The position numbers were made by a program, and so were the translations under genes. DNA of 64,000 nucleotides, from assembly GCF_003148475.1 (NCBI RefSeq), contig NZ_QGGG01000001.1, positions 62,001 to 126,000 on the forward strand, given 5' to 3'. A model generated the notes under the pieces. It did not search any database and had not been told where the DNA came from. It worked only from the letters and a program-made list of their open reading frames with translations. Shown piece by piece: positions 55,090 through 63,712 of the stretch. This DNA comes from Pseudaminobacter salicylatoxidans (GTDB taxonomy: Bacteria; Pseudomonadota; Alphaproteobacteria; Rhizobiales; Rhizobiaceae). Position 1 is the first letter of the stretch. Each line of letters begins with the position of its first letter.

Positions 55090-55707
55090 TCAGTCGAAGC
55101 GCGGAGTGGCGCTGCCGTGATGGCGCGGGCGGGCGTCGGGCTCGCTGGATTCCGGAGCTTCATCGGATGGAACGCCTGCCTGTTCCGGTTCTGTCCCGGC
55201 GCTTGTTTGGAGCGGGGTCTGCGCCCCGACGGGCGGCGCCGCGATCGACACTTGCGCGAGCGCTGCCGGAGGAGCCTCGACGGTGTCGCCATGCGGCTCC
55301 TCATCCACCAGTTGACCAAGCAGGCGCTTGGCTGCATCCACGGCGAGCGGCCGAAAACCCGGAACGCTGCCTGCCGTATGATCCCAGAAATTCTCGTTTG
55401 GTCCGATGAAATCGCGGATCGCGAGGTCGGCCGACCAGGCGCGACGCAGCGCGGCGTTGCGCAGCGAGGTCGGCACCCCTGCCGCCAGAAAACCGCGCAG
55501 GTCGGTGGTGGCATCGATGGAGTCGAGAGCAGGCAGATGCGAGAGGTCGGGGGCGTCTTCCGCATCCGGCGTGGGCTCGGTGGCGGCTGCGCCGTGCGTA
55601 GCTTCCGCATCGTTGGTGCTTTCGGGCGTAGACGCTTCTTGTGTCTCGTCCTTGGCCTGCGCCTTCAGGCGTGACCAGCGCGCAAGGATGCCTTCATCTT
55701 CGGCCAT
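55090..55707 (-). CDS. DUF3306 domain protein
   Basis: This 205 aa protein has the DUF3306 core: ILARWSRLKAQA at the start, then LRGFLAAGVPTSLRNAALRRAWS and DFIGPNENFWD. Long acidic, Pro/Ala-rich stretches before and after the core look disordered. The start ATG 55707 (MAEDEGIL) lies inside the DUF3305 gene by 14 bases. DUF3305 and DUF3306 genes pair next to formate dehydrogenase genes in many Proteobacteria. A role in assembly is suspected but unproved. Confidence 0.8.
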   Translation of the reverse strand: MAEDEGILARWSRLKAQAKDETQEASTPESTNDAEATHGAAATEPTPDAEDAPDLSHLPALDSIDATTDLRGFLAAGVPTSLRNAALRRAWSADLAIRDFIGPNENFWDHTAGSVPGFRPLAVDAAKRLLGQLVDEEPHGDTVEAPPAALAQVSIAAPPVGAQTPLQTSAGTEPEQAGVPSDEAPESSEPDARPRHHGSATPRFD

Positions 55708-56218
55708 TGTTCGTTCCATCGGCAGGGAGCCGCCGCGCCAGTGCTTCCGGGTCGGCGCGATCGCGTTCGCGTTTGACGAAATTGTCCTGGATGGGATGGC
55801 GTGCGACGAATTCGGCGACTTGCCGGACAATCGCCGGCGGCAGCGGAACGGCCTCCACCACCACCGTGCCTGCTTCGGCCAGCGCTTCTCCCTCGGCGGG
55901 GTCTATTGTCGCGCCGGCTATGACGCAGGGCGGCGTTCCGCCGGTTTCGGAGATAGCCACCCAGGCGCAGGGTTGCGGCGAGGTGAGATTGTCGCGGTAG
56001 TGAGCGGCTTCGGTCTTGTAGAGGTCGAGGGATACCGCGCCGGCATAGAAAGTCGCGGTCGTTCCGTCGTCGTCGAGGCAGATCCAGGGCGTGGCCGCCG
56101 GGGCGCCTGCCAGCAGCGCAACCGGCCGCCAGGTAAAGTCGACCCAGGGCGAAGCCGCGCTGCGCCGTTCCACCACGATCCCTGCCGGAATGCTGAAATG
56201 CGATGCCGGATTGCTCAA
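55694..56218 (-). CDS. DUF3305 domain protein
   Basis: This 174 aa protein has the DUF3305 beginning FSIPAGIVVERRSAASPWVDFTWRPV and the conserved IYKTEA-like segment (LYKTEAAHYRDNL). I chose the TTG at 56218 because AAGGAG lies 7 bases upstream and the family starts here; the frame is open to 56521 without a good ATG site. It overlaps the DUF3306 gene by 14 bases. Its function is unknown but it is tied to the formate dehydrogenase genes, which are divergent. Confidence 0.78.
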   Translation of the reverse strand: MSNPASHFSIPAGIVVERRSAASPWVDFTWRPVALLAGAPAATPWICLDDDGTTATFYAGAVSLDLYKTEAAHYRDNLTSPQPCAWVAISETGGTPPCVIAGATIDPAEGEALAEAGTVVVEAVPLPPAIVRQVAEFVARHPIQDNFVKRERDRADPEALARRLPADGTNNGRR

Positions 56219-56420
56219 CCTGCCGCTCCTTGCAAGCCACCTGGTGACATCGCCACGAAAGATAGCGGGATTTCGGGGCCATGACACCCGACCGAAAGTC
56301 TTATTCCAGACGGTTGACGTTTCAACCTTTTCAGTAGACCCTCCCGTTTGTAGGCAGGTGCGGGTGGGCCGCATGTTACCGAACGGCGCTCCCGCCACCG
56401 CACATGGTGGAGGGATGCGC

Positions 56421-56504
56421 ATGCACAAAATCCACTTTGTCGAAACTGTCGCCGGGCGTGATGCGCCGCGCGATGTGATGGCGTTGCCGGAGGTGGCGCT
56501 ATGA
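56421..56504 (+). CDS. Possible 27-codon ORF coupled to torD-like gene
   Basis: ATG 56421 lies 6 bases after GGAGGG (56409-56414) and opens a 27-codon frame beginning MHKIHFVETV. It ends with a TGA overlapping the TorD-like ATG (ATGA at 56501). The good ribosome site and the overlap argue for translation, but the peptide has no recognisable family and torD also has its own GGAGG. It could equally be chance. Confidence 0.3.
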   Translation: MHKIHFVETVAGRDAPRDVMALPEVAL

Positions 56505-57172
56505 CGCCGGCCGCCGCGCAATCCGCGAAGACTGTATCAAGGACATTTACGGCCGAAGGCGAGGATGGCGACATCGTCTGTGCCTCGTTCCCCGGACCTG
56601 ACGAGGTGGATTGCGCGCGGGCGCTCGAATATGCGCTGCTGGCCACCTTGCTTCTCGTTCCTCCTGATCACGAGTTCCTGTCACGCCTTTCGGCAATAGA
56701 AGGCGATGGCACTCAACTCGGCCGAGCGCATGCGGCGCTGGCGGCGGCCGCAGGCGAGACGGATCCCGAAACGCTGGAACGGGAGCATTTCCGGCTTTTC
56801 GTCGGCGTCGGCCGCAGCGAGCTTCTGCCTTACGCCTCCTACTATCTCACCGGCTTCCTCAACGAGCGGCCGCTGGCGCTGTTGCGCGGCGACCTGCGCC
56901 GACTGGGCATCGAGCCGGTTTCGGGACATACCGAGCCGGAGGATCACGCCGGGATGCTGTGCGAAGTCATGGCCGGCTTTGCCGCAAAGGTCTACGGCGC
57001 AATGGATCCGGCTGTGCAGGCGGTGTTTTTCGACACCCATCTGAAACCGTGGTGCGGCCGCTTCTTCGCGGATGTGGAGCGCGCGGCCGACTGTGAGTTC
57101 TATCGGCAATTCGGCGCGCTTGGCCGGCTGTTCATCGAGATTGAGACGGAGGCCTTTGCCTTGCCGGCGTGA
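56501..57172 (+). CDS. TorD-family molybdoenzyme chaperone
   Basis: This 223 aa all-helical protein is a TorD/DmsD-like chaperone that holds a molybdoenzyme until its cofactor is inserted and Tat export can occur. The family pattern EREHFRLFVGVGRSELLPYASYYLTGF is clear, followed by EPEDHAGMLCEVMAGFA. A GGAGG site lies upstream of ATG 56501. It is placed directly before the Tat-exported formate dehydrogenase, its likely client. Confidence 0.88.
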   Translation: MTPAAAQSAKTVSRTFTAEGEDGDIVCASFPGPDEVDCARALEYALLATLLLVPPDHEFLSRLSAIEGDGTQLGRAHAALAAAAGETDPETLEREHFRLFVGVGRSELLPYASYYLTGFLNERPLALLRGDLRRLGIEPVSGHTEPEDHAGMLCEVMAGFAAKVYGAMDPAVQAVFFDTHLKPWCGRFFADVERAADCEFYRQFGALGRLFIEIETEAFALPA

Positions 57173-57200
57173 CGCGTCAACAGGAGTGGGAGGAAGAGAT

Positions 57201-57407
57201 ATGGCATCCGGAAACGAGCATGGTGTGAAGCGACGAGACTTCCTGCGCGCGCTCGGCCTTTCTCCTCTGGCCGCGGTTCCCACGCTTGGCGCCGAGGCAC
57301 GCGCTGATAGCGAAAGCCGGGACGAGCGGCTGAAAGCCCGCTACCGGGAAACCGAGCACGTGAAGACCTATTATCGTGTCAACCGCTATCCGGGCAGGGG
57401 AGAGTGA
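57201..57407 (+). CDS. Formate dehydrogenase region Tat-signal small protein
   Basis: This 68 aa protein has a twin-arginine signal (VKRRDFLRALGLSPLAAV) and a short charged tail ending TYYRVNRYPGRGE. Small proteins of this kind occur immediately before the formate dehydrogenase alpha gene in many Proteobacteria. Their function is unknown. A GGGAGGAAGAG site precedes ATG 57201. The next gene begins one base after its stop. Confidence 0.85.
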   Translation: MASGNEHGVKRRDFLRALGLSPLAAVPTLGAEARADSESRDERLKARYRETEHVKTYYRVNRYPGRGE

Positions 57408-57408
57408 C

Positions 57409-60318
57409 ATGCTGATCAAGCGTTCGGACCGTCCCGCCCGCCAAACCCGTCTGGCGGGATTCGCTGAAGGGCAGGGGCTGGCCCGGCTCGACCGACGCAG
57501 CTTCCTGCGCCGCTCCGGGCTCGCCGCCGGCGGACTTGCCGCCATCGGCGCCTTGCCGCTCGCCAATATGCGCAAGGCCGAGGCAGGCCCGCCGCCGGAA
57601 CCGGGCGCTACGGTGGAAATCCGCAAGAGCATCTGCACGCACTGCGCGGTCGGCTGTACGGTCACGGCGGAAGTTTCCAACGGTGTCTGGATCGGTCAGG
57701 AGCCGAGCTTCGACAGTCCCATCAATCGCGGCTCGCATTGCGCCAAGGGCGCGTCCGTTCGCGAACTGGTGCACAGCGAGCGGCGTCTCAAATATCCGCT
57801 GAAGCTGGTCGATGGCGCATGGAAACGGGCGAGCTGGGACGAGGCCATCACCGACATCTGCGACAGGATCACGCAAATCCGCGGCGCGTCGGGAGCGGAT
57901 GCGGTCTATTGGCTGGGTTCGGCCAAATTCACCAATGAAGGCGCCTATCTGTTCCGCAAGCTCGGCGCCTTCTGGGGCACCAACAACACCGACCATCAGG
58001 CCCGCATCTGCCACTCCACCACCGTCACCGGCGTTGCCAATACATGGGGCTACGGCGCCATGACCAACAGCATCAACGACATGCGCAACGCCAAGACGCT
58101 GCTCTATCTCGGCAGCAATGCGGCCGAAGCGCATCCGGTGGCCATGCAGCACATGCTGGAGGGCAAGGAACTCAACAACGCCAACATGATCGTGGTCGAC
58201 CCGCGCATGACGCGCACTGCCGCCCATGCCACCGATTATGTGCGGCTGCGGCCGGGGACCGACATTCCCTTCCTCTATGGGCTCATGTGGCACATCGTGA
58301 AGAACGGCTGGGAGGACAGGGAATTCATCCAGAGCCGTGTCTACGGCTATGACGATGTCCTCAAGGAAATCGAGAAATGGCCACCCGACGAGGTGGAGCG
58401 CGTCACCGGCGTGCCGGGCGGACAGGTCGAGCGCATCGCTAGGCTGTTTGCGACGGAGAAGCCCGCGACCCTGATCTGGTGCATGGGCCAGACCCAGCAC
58501 ACTGTCGGCACGGCCAATGTGCGGGCGAGCTGCATCCTGCTGCTGCTCACCGGCAATGTCGGCAAGCCGGGCACCGGCGCCAACATCCTGCGCGGGCATG
58601 ACAATGTGCAAGGGGCCACGGATGTCGGCCTCGATATCGTGACGCTGCCTTTCTATTACGGCCTCAAGGACACCGCCTGGAAGCATTGGTCGCGCGTGTG
58701 GGAGGTCGATTACGAGTGGTTCGTGTCACGCTTCGACAACAAGGAGATCATGGAAGCGCCGGGCATTCCGCTGACGCGCTGGTTCGATGCAGTGCTCCTG
58801 CCCAAGGATCAGGTGCATCAGAAGGACAATGTGCGGGCGATGTTCGTGCAGGGGCACGCCTCCAACAGCATCACCCGCATTCCAGAGTCGATCAAGGCGC
58901 TGGCCAAGCTCGATCTCCTGGTGGTGGTCGATCCGCATCCCACGACCTGGGCATCGCTTGCGCTCAAGGCGGGGCGCAAGGGTGACACCTGGCTGCTGCC
59001 GGCCTGTACGCAGTTCGAGGCCAAGGGCTCGCGCGTCGCCTCCAACCGTTCGCTGCAATGGGGCGAGCAGATCGTGAAGCCGAGCTTCGAGGCCAAGGAC
59101 GATCTGGAGATTATGTATCTCATCGCCCAGAAGCTCGGCTTTGCCGACAAGATGTTCAAGAATATCAAGGTCGAGAACAACCTTCCCGAAGCCGAAGACA
59201 TATTGCGCGAGATGAATCGCGGTAGCTGGAGCACCGGCTATTGCGGGCAGTCGCCCGAGCGCCTGAAGCTGCACATGGCCAACCAGAAGGATTTCGATCT
59301 GGTGGACCTGCGCGCCAAGGACGGTCCCGCCAGGGGCGACTATTATGGTTTGCCGTGGCCATGCTGGGGCGCGCCGGAAGTCAAGCATCCCGGCAGCCCG
59401 CTGCTCTACAACACCAATTTGCACGTCATGGATGGCGGCGGTACGTTCCGCGCGCGCTTCGGGGTGGAGCGCGATGGCGTCAACCTGCTTGCCAGCGGCT
59501 CCTATTCGCTCGGCTCCGAAATCCAGGACGGCTATCCCGAATTCACTTATGGTGTCCTGAAGAAGCTCGGCTGGGATCAGGACCTGACGCCCGACGAGCT
59601 TGCCACCATCGAGAAGATTGGCGGTGACAAGGCCGATGCGGTTTCATGGTCCACGGACCTTTCCGGCGGCATCCAGCGCGTGGCGATGAAGCATGGCTGC
59701 GTGCCCTACGGCAATGCGCGGGCGCGCATGAACGCCTTTGGCGTGCCGGATCCGATACCGGTCCATCGCGAGCCGATCTACACGCCGCGCGTCGATCTGG
59801 TGGCCAAATATCCCACCCGCGAAGACGAGGTGCAGTTCCGCCTGCCCAATATCGGCTTCTCGGTGCAGAAGTCGGCGGTAGACCGGCAGGTGGCCAAACA
59901 GTTCCCGCTCATCCTCTCTACCGGCCGGCTGGTCGAGTTCGAGGGTGGTGGCGAGGAAACGCGCTCCAATCCATGGCTGGCCGAATTGCAGCAGGATATG
60001 TTCATCGAGATCAATCCGGGCGATGCGAGCGAGCGGGGCATCGTCGATGGCGGCTGGGTCTGGGTTACGGGCGCGGAGAATGGCTCGAAGGCCAGGATGC
60101 GGGCTCTGGTGACGGAGCGCGTCGGCAAGGGCCTGGCCTGGATGCCCTTCCATTTCGGCGGCTGGTTCGGCGGCGAGGATTTGCGCGCCAACTACCCCGA
60201 GGGCGCCGACCCGATCGTGCTTGGCGAAAGCGCCAACACCATAACCACCTATGGCTACGACCCTGCCACCGGTATGCAGGAACCCAAGGTCACGCTCTGC
60301 CAGATCGCGGCGGCGTAA
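57409..60318 (+). CDS. fdhA: Respiratory formate dehydrogenase, alpha (catalytic) subunit
   Basis: This 969 aa molybdopterin enzyme oxidises formate to CO2. It has a Tat signal (DRRSFLRRSGLAAGG, residues 28-42) and the [4Fe-4S] ligands C76, C79, C83 and C111. The metal ligand is C201 in ARICHSTTVTG, a cysteine where FdnG and FdhF of E. coli have selenocysteine. The C-terminal molydopterin-dinucleotide domain begins around LSTGRLVEFEGGGEETR. The signal implies that the active site faces the periplasm, with electrons passed to the beta and gamma subunits and quinone. GGGGAGAG precedes ATG 57409. It belongs to the FDH3-like group. Confidence 0.93.
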   Translation: MLIKRSDRPARQTRLAGFAEGQGLARLDRRSFLRRSGLAAGGLAAIGALPLANMRKAEAGPPPEPGATVEIRKSICTHCAVGCTVTAEVSNGVWIGQEPSFDSPINRGSHCAKGASVRELVHSERRLKYPLKLVDGAWKRASWDEAITDICDRITQIRGASGADAVYWLGSAKFTNEGAYLFRKLGAFWGTNNTDHQARICHSTTVTGVANTWGYGAMTNSINDMRNAKTLLYLGSNAAEAHPVAMQHMLEGKELNNANMIVVDPRMTRTAAHATDYVRLRPGTDIPFLYGLMWHIVKNGWEDREFIQSRVYGYDDVLKEIEKWPPDEVERVTGVPGGQVERIARLFATEKPATLIWCMGQTQHTVGTANVRASCILLLLTGNVGKPGTGANILRGHDNVQGATDVGLDIVTLPFYYGLKDTAWKHWSRVWEVDYEWFVSRFDNKEIMEAPGIPLTRWFDAVLLPKDQVHQKDNVRAMFVQGHASNSITRIPESIKALAKLDLLVVVDPHPTTWASLALKAGRKGDTWLLPACTQFEAKGSRVASNRSLQWGEQIVKPSFEAKDDLEIMYLIAQKLGFADKMFKNIKVENNLPEAEDILREMNRGSWSTGYCGQSPERLKLHMANQKDFDLVDLRAKDGPARGDYYGLPWPCWGAPEVKHPGSPLLYNTNLHVMDGGGTFRARFGVERDGVNLLASGSYSLGSEIQDGYPEFTYGVLKKLGWDQDLTPDELATIEKIGGDKADAVSWSTDLSGGIQRVAMKHGCVPYGNARARMNAFGVPDPIPVHREPIYTPRVDLVAKYPTREDEVQFRLPNIGFSVQKSAVDRQVAKQFPLILSTGRLVEFEGGGEETRSNPWLAELQQDMFIEINPGDASERGIVDGGWVWVTGAENGSKARMRALVTERVGKGLAWMPFHFGGWFGGEDLRANYPEGADPIVLGESANTITTYGYDPATGMQEPKVTLCQIAAA

Positions 60319-60328
60319 GGAGGCAACA

Positions 60329-60925
60329 ATGGCACGGATGAAATTTCTCTGCGATGCCGAACGCTGCATCGAATGCAATGCCTGCGTCACCGCCTGCAAG
60401 AACGAGCACGAGGTGCCGTGGGGCATCAACCGGCGCCGCGTGGTGACCATCAATGACGGGTTGCCGGGCGAACGCTCGGTCACCATGGCCTGTATGCACT
60501 GCACCGACGCGCCCTGCATGGCGGTCTGCCCGGTCGAATGCATCTACACCACCGACGATGGCGTGGTGCTGCATTCCAAGGATCAATGCATCGGCTGCGG
60601 CTACTGCTTCTACGCCTGTCCGTTCGGTGCACCGCAATATCCGCGTCTCGGCAATTTCGGCTCGCGCGGCAAGATGGACAAATGCACCTTCTGCGCCGGC
60701 GGGCCGGAGCCGGACGGCAGCAAGGAGGAGTATGAGAAATACGGTGCCAATCGTCTCGCCGAGGGCAAGCTGCCGCTTTGCGCCGAGATGTGCGCGACCA
60801 AGTCGCTGCTGGCTGGCGATGGCGAGGTCATCGAGCAGATATTCCGCGATCGGGTGGAGCAGCGCGGCTACAGCTCGGGCGCCTGGGGATGGCAGACAGC
60901 ATATGGCGAGGATGTCACGTCGTGA
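60329..60925 (+). CDS. fdh3B: Formate dehydrogenase beta subunit (four [4Fe-4S] clusters)
   Basis: This 198 aa electron-transfer subunit has four cysteine groups for [4Fe-4S] clusters: CIECNACVTACKNEHE, CMHCTDAPCMAVCPVE, CIGCGYCFYACPFGAP and CTFC...CAEMCATK. It resembles the FDH3 beta subunit and the HybA/FdnH group but lacks the C-terminal membrane helix of FdnH. An AAGGAGG site precedes ATG 60329. It wires the alpha subunit to the cytochrome b subunit. Confidence 0.92.
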   Translation: MARMKFLCDAERCIECNACVTACKNEHEVPWGINRRRVVTINDGLPGERSVTMACMHCTDAPCMAVCPVECIYTTDDGVVLHSKDQCIGCGYCFYACPFGAPQYPRLGNFGSRGKMDKCTFCAGGPEPDGSKEEYEKYGANRLAEGKLPLCAEMCATKSLLAGDGEVIEQIFRDRVEQRGYSSGAWGWQTAYGEDVTS

Positions 60926-60983
60926 TGCCCGGTCGTTGCCAAGGGGGTTGCGGCGAGCAACCATGAACAAGGGAGGATGAGAC

Positions 60984-62021
60984 ATGAGCAGTCTTGCCGC
61001 CGGAATTCGCAATGTCGCGGGCGCTTGCGTTCTCGCGGGGCTGACGGCGCTTTCCACTCCCGGCAGCGCGCAGGAGCAGACGCAGCAGCCGGCCGAGACG
61101 ACAATCATCAATCCGACCGCGCAAGGCGTAACCCAGCAGCAGCTTCTGCAGCAGGAGCCGCGGATCACCGGCCGCATCACCATACCGGACAGCCGAGCCG
61201 CCGTTCTGATCCAGCCCGCCGGCAGGGAATGGCGCGCCTTTCACGAAGTCGCGCTGCGCTGGATCGCGGCGATTGCCATACTCGGCATGCTGGTCATCCT
61301 GGTCGCCTTCTACCTGACGCGCGGCATGGTACGACTGGAGAGCGGCCGCTCCGGGCGAACCATCGTGCGCTTCAATGCGTTCGAGCGTTTCGTTCACTGG
61401 ATGACCGCGACCTGTTTCATCATCCTTGGCCTGTCGGGCCTTAACATCACTTTCGGCAAGAAACTGCTGATGCCGTTGATGAGTCCGGACGCCTTCGCGA
61501 CGTTCTCGGACTGGGCCAAGCACGCGCACAATTATCTCAGTTTCCCGTTCACGATCGGCGTGGTGCTGATTTTCCTGATGTGGCTGGGGGGAAACATTCC
61601 CAATCGCAGGGACGTCGAGTGGCTGAAACGTGGCGGTGGCATCGTCGGGCATGATCATCCGCCTGCGGACCGGTTCAATGCCGGCCAGAAAGCCGTCTAC
61701 TGGATCGTCGTGCTGGGCGGAGCGGCGGTGGCGATCAGCGGCTATGTGCTGATCTTTCCCTTCTACGGCACCGGCATCGGCGACATGCATACGGCCCACA
61801 TCGTCCATTCGGTGATCGCCGTGCTGTTCTTCGCAGTGATGCTCGCGCATATCTATATCGGCACGATCGGCATGGAAGGCGCTTTCGAGGCGATGGGCAG
61901 CGGCACGGTCGACGAGAACTGGGCAAGGGAGCATCACAGCCTGTGGCTCGAGAAGGAGCTGCGTGAAGGCAAGGCCGATGGGCCGCGCGGGCCTGAGCCG
62001 TTCTCGACGCCAGCGGAATAA
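60984..62021 (+). CDS. Formate dehydrogenase gamma subunit (cytochrome b556)
   Basis: This 345 aa membrane subunit has an N-terminal hydrophobic signal-like segment and a Gln/Thr-rich periplasmic stretch. It then has about five hydrophobic segments. Histidines suited to heme b ligation occur in FERFVHWMTATCF, KHAHNYLSF and HTAHIVHSVIAV. Relatives of FdnI reduce quinone with two b hemes. It lies 58 bases after the beta subunit gene and completes a membrane-anchored enzyme. Confidence 0.9.
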   Translation: MSSLAAGIRNVAGACVLAGLTALSTPGSAQEQTQQPAETTIINPTAQGVTQQQLLQQEPRITGRITIPDSRAAVLIQPAGREWRAFHEVALRWIAAIAILGMLVILVAFYLTRGMVRLESGRSGRTIVRFNAFERFVHWMTATCFIILGLSGLNITFGKKLLMPLMSPDAFATFSDWAKHAHNYLSFPFTIGVVLIFLMWLGGNIPNRRDVEWLKRGGGIVGHDHPPADRFNAGQKAVYWIVVLGGAAVAISGYVLIFPFYGTGIGDMHTAHIVHSVIAVLFFAVMLAHIYIGTIGMEGAFEAMGSGTVDENWAREHHSLWLEKELREGKADGPRGPEPFSTPAE

Positions 62022-62341
62022 CCGGCTAGGAGTCCGCTGCTGGTGGCCATCTCGCCTCGGCGATGCCCGATCACGGGTAAATGACCTGAAGCGCGCCGCA
62101 GTCCTGCGGGAGCGTCGCGCGCCTGTCAGTGCACGACTTTCCAAAAACCGGTTGTCCCTTGCGCCGACACGCACCATTCCGTTGGGAATGGCGCTCGAAC
62201 CCGGTTTGCATCGACGGTATAAACCGTGCCCGACCGATCCATTATCGTCATCCTGCGGCTGCTGCAAAACGATCTGCGAATGTGGCTTGGCAAGAAATGT
62301 TATATATGCATGGATATAGATAATTAGATATGGAGACTACC
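62022..62341. other. Intergenic region before the rhodanese gene
   Basis: This 320-base gap has no convincing gene. A 7-base stem (CCATTCC / GGAATGG, 62174-62191) may end the formate dehydrogenase operon. The last 45 bases are strikingly AT-rich (TTATATATGCATGGATATAG near 62300-62319) and probably hold the rhodanese promoter or an operator. Confidence 0.5.
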
Positions 62342-62926
62342 GTGCGGTTTCAGGCCATCCTTGTTGCGCTTCTCACCCTCTTTTCGTCGCACGCCTTTGC
62401 CGTGGACGAAGCGAGCCTGCCCAAAGCGAAGCAGACGAAGCTCGGTCTCTACCTGACGCCCGCGGAAGCCTACGAAATGATTGAGCCGAACCCGCAACAG
62501 GTTCTGTTCATCGACGTGCGCGCGCCGGCGGAGGTGGCTTTCGTCGGCATGCCGTCTGCCGCCGACGCGAATATTCCCTACATGGTCCTGCCGGATTTTC
62601 CTGTCTGGGATGAGGCGAAGTCGACCTTCAAGCTGGAAGCCAACCCGGATTTTGTGTCGGACGTGCGCAGCTTGGCTGAGAAAAAAGGCCTTGGTCCGGA
62701 CGCCAGGGTGATTGTCATGTGCCGGTCGGGCGACCGCAGTGCCGCATCGGCAAACCTGCTGGCTGAAGCCGGGTTCACCCATGTCTATACCGTTGTCGAA
62801 GGTTTCGAGGGCGACATGGCCAAAGAAGGCCCGAAAGCGGGAACCCGCAGTGTGAACGGATGGAAGAATGCCGGCCTGCCCTGGTCCTACAAGCTCGACC
62901 GGGAAAAGATGTACGGCTTGCAATAG
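62342..62926 (+). CDS. Exported rhodanese-like sulfurtransferase
   Basis: This 194 aa protein has a signal peptide (MRFQAILVALLTLFSSHAFA) and one rhodanese domain with the active-site loop C127-R-S-G-D-R. Rhodaneses move sulfane sulfur from thiosulfate or persulfide to an acceptor. I chose GTG 62342 because GGAGA lies 5 bases upstream; the ATG at 62330 overlaps that site. A structural insertion before the active loop (PYMVLPDFPVWDEAKSTF) resembles rhodaneses of respiratory or sulfur-oxidation loci. Its neighbour is formate dehydrogenase, but a functional link is uncertain. Confidence 0.85.
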   Translation: MRFQAILVALLTLFSSHAFAVDEASLPKAKQTKLGLYLTPAEAYEMIEPNPQQVLFIDVRAPAEVAFVGMPSAADANIPYMVLPDFPVWDEAKSTFKLEANPDFVSDVRSLAEKKGLGPDARVIVMCRSGDRSAASANLLAEAGFTHVYTVVEGFEGDMAKEGPKAGTRSVNGWKNAGLPWSYKLDREKMYGLQ

Positions 62927-62940
62927 ATCGGTATCAAGCT

Positions 62941-62972
62941 GCTCCATTATATCCGCTTGGATATAATGGAGC
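62941..62972. terminator. Perfect 14-base hairpin between convergent genes
   Basis: The arms GCTCCATTATATCC (62941-62954) and GGATATAATGGAGC (62959-62972) pair perfectly around the loop GCTT. It lies between the convergent rhodanese and LivF-like genes and could terminate both, though it lacks a T-run. Its AT-rich arms share GGATATA with the DNA just upstream of the rhodanese gene. Confidence 0.65.
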
Positions 62973-62987
62973 CGACAGCGCCTTGCG

Positions 62988-63710
62988 CTAGGCGATCCCT
63001 TCGACGTGACCGCCCAGGAAAAGCTGGCCGACGCGCGGATCGCCCAGCAGGGTTTCGGCTCTGTCGTGCATCCGCGTCTGGCCAAGTTCCAGCACCAGCC
63101 CGTAATCGGACATGGCAAGCGCCGCCTTGGCGTTCTGTTCCACCATCAGGATGGTCACGCCGTTGTCGCGCAGGCGCATCAGCGTCTGAAACACTTCCTG
63201 CACCAGATTGGGCGACAGGCCGATCGACGGCTCATCGATCAGGATCAGCTTTGGGTCGAGAAGCAAGGCGCGGGCGACTTCGAGTTGCTTCTGCTGCCCG
63301 CCGGAGAGTTCTATGGCCTTGCGGTTGCGAAACTCGCGCAACATGGGGAACTGGTCCATCACCTTCTCGATGCGCTCGCGCACCCTGGCCTGATCGGGCG
63401 AGGTGATGCCGCCGAGTTCCAGGTTGTGATAGACGGAAAGCTGCGGCACCACGTTGCGCCCTTGCGGCACATAGGTCACGCCATGGGCGATCATCTGCCG
63501 GGGTTTTTGCCGCGTCACATCCTTGCCGTCGAGCAGGATCTGCCCGGACTGGATGTTCAGCAGACCGAATATCGCCTTGAAGACGGTGGACTTGCCCGCG
63601 CCGTTCGGCCCGATCACCGTGGTGATCGAGGCCTTCGGGACCGAAAACGACACGCCGTTGAGGATCGTGATCTTGCCGTAGCCGCCGTGCACATCTTTCA
63701 GTTCAAGCAC
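62988..63710 (-). CDS. Branched-chain-type ABC transporter ATP-binding protein (LivF-like)
   Basis: This 240 aa ATPase has Walker A (VIGPNGAGKSTVFKAI), the signature LSGGQQKQLEVARALL and Walker B (ILIDEPSIGLSPNLVQ). I chose the GTG at 63710 (first residues MLELKDVHGGYGK) because GGGAGG lies 6 bases upstream and homologues begin there. The start lies two bases after the LivG-like stop. It belongs to another Liv-type importer whose remaining genes lie beyond the right edge. Confidence 0.9.
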   Translation of the reverse strand: MLELKDVHGGYGKITILNGVSFSVPKASITTVIGPNGAGKSTVFKAIFGLLNIQSGQILLDGKDVTRQKPRQMIAHGVTYVPQGRNVVPQLSVYHNLELGGITSPDQARVRERIEKVMDQFPMLREFRNRKAIELSGGQQKQLEVARALLLDPKLILIDEPSIGLSPNLVQEVFQTLMRLRDNGVTILMVEQNAKAALAMSDYGLVLELGQTRMHDRAETLLGDPRVGQLFLGGHVEGIA

Positions 63711-63712
63711 GC

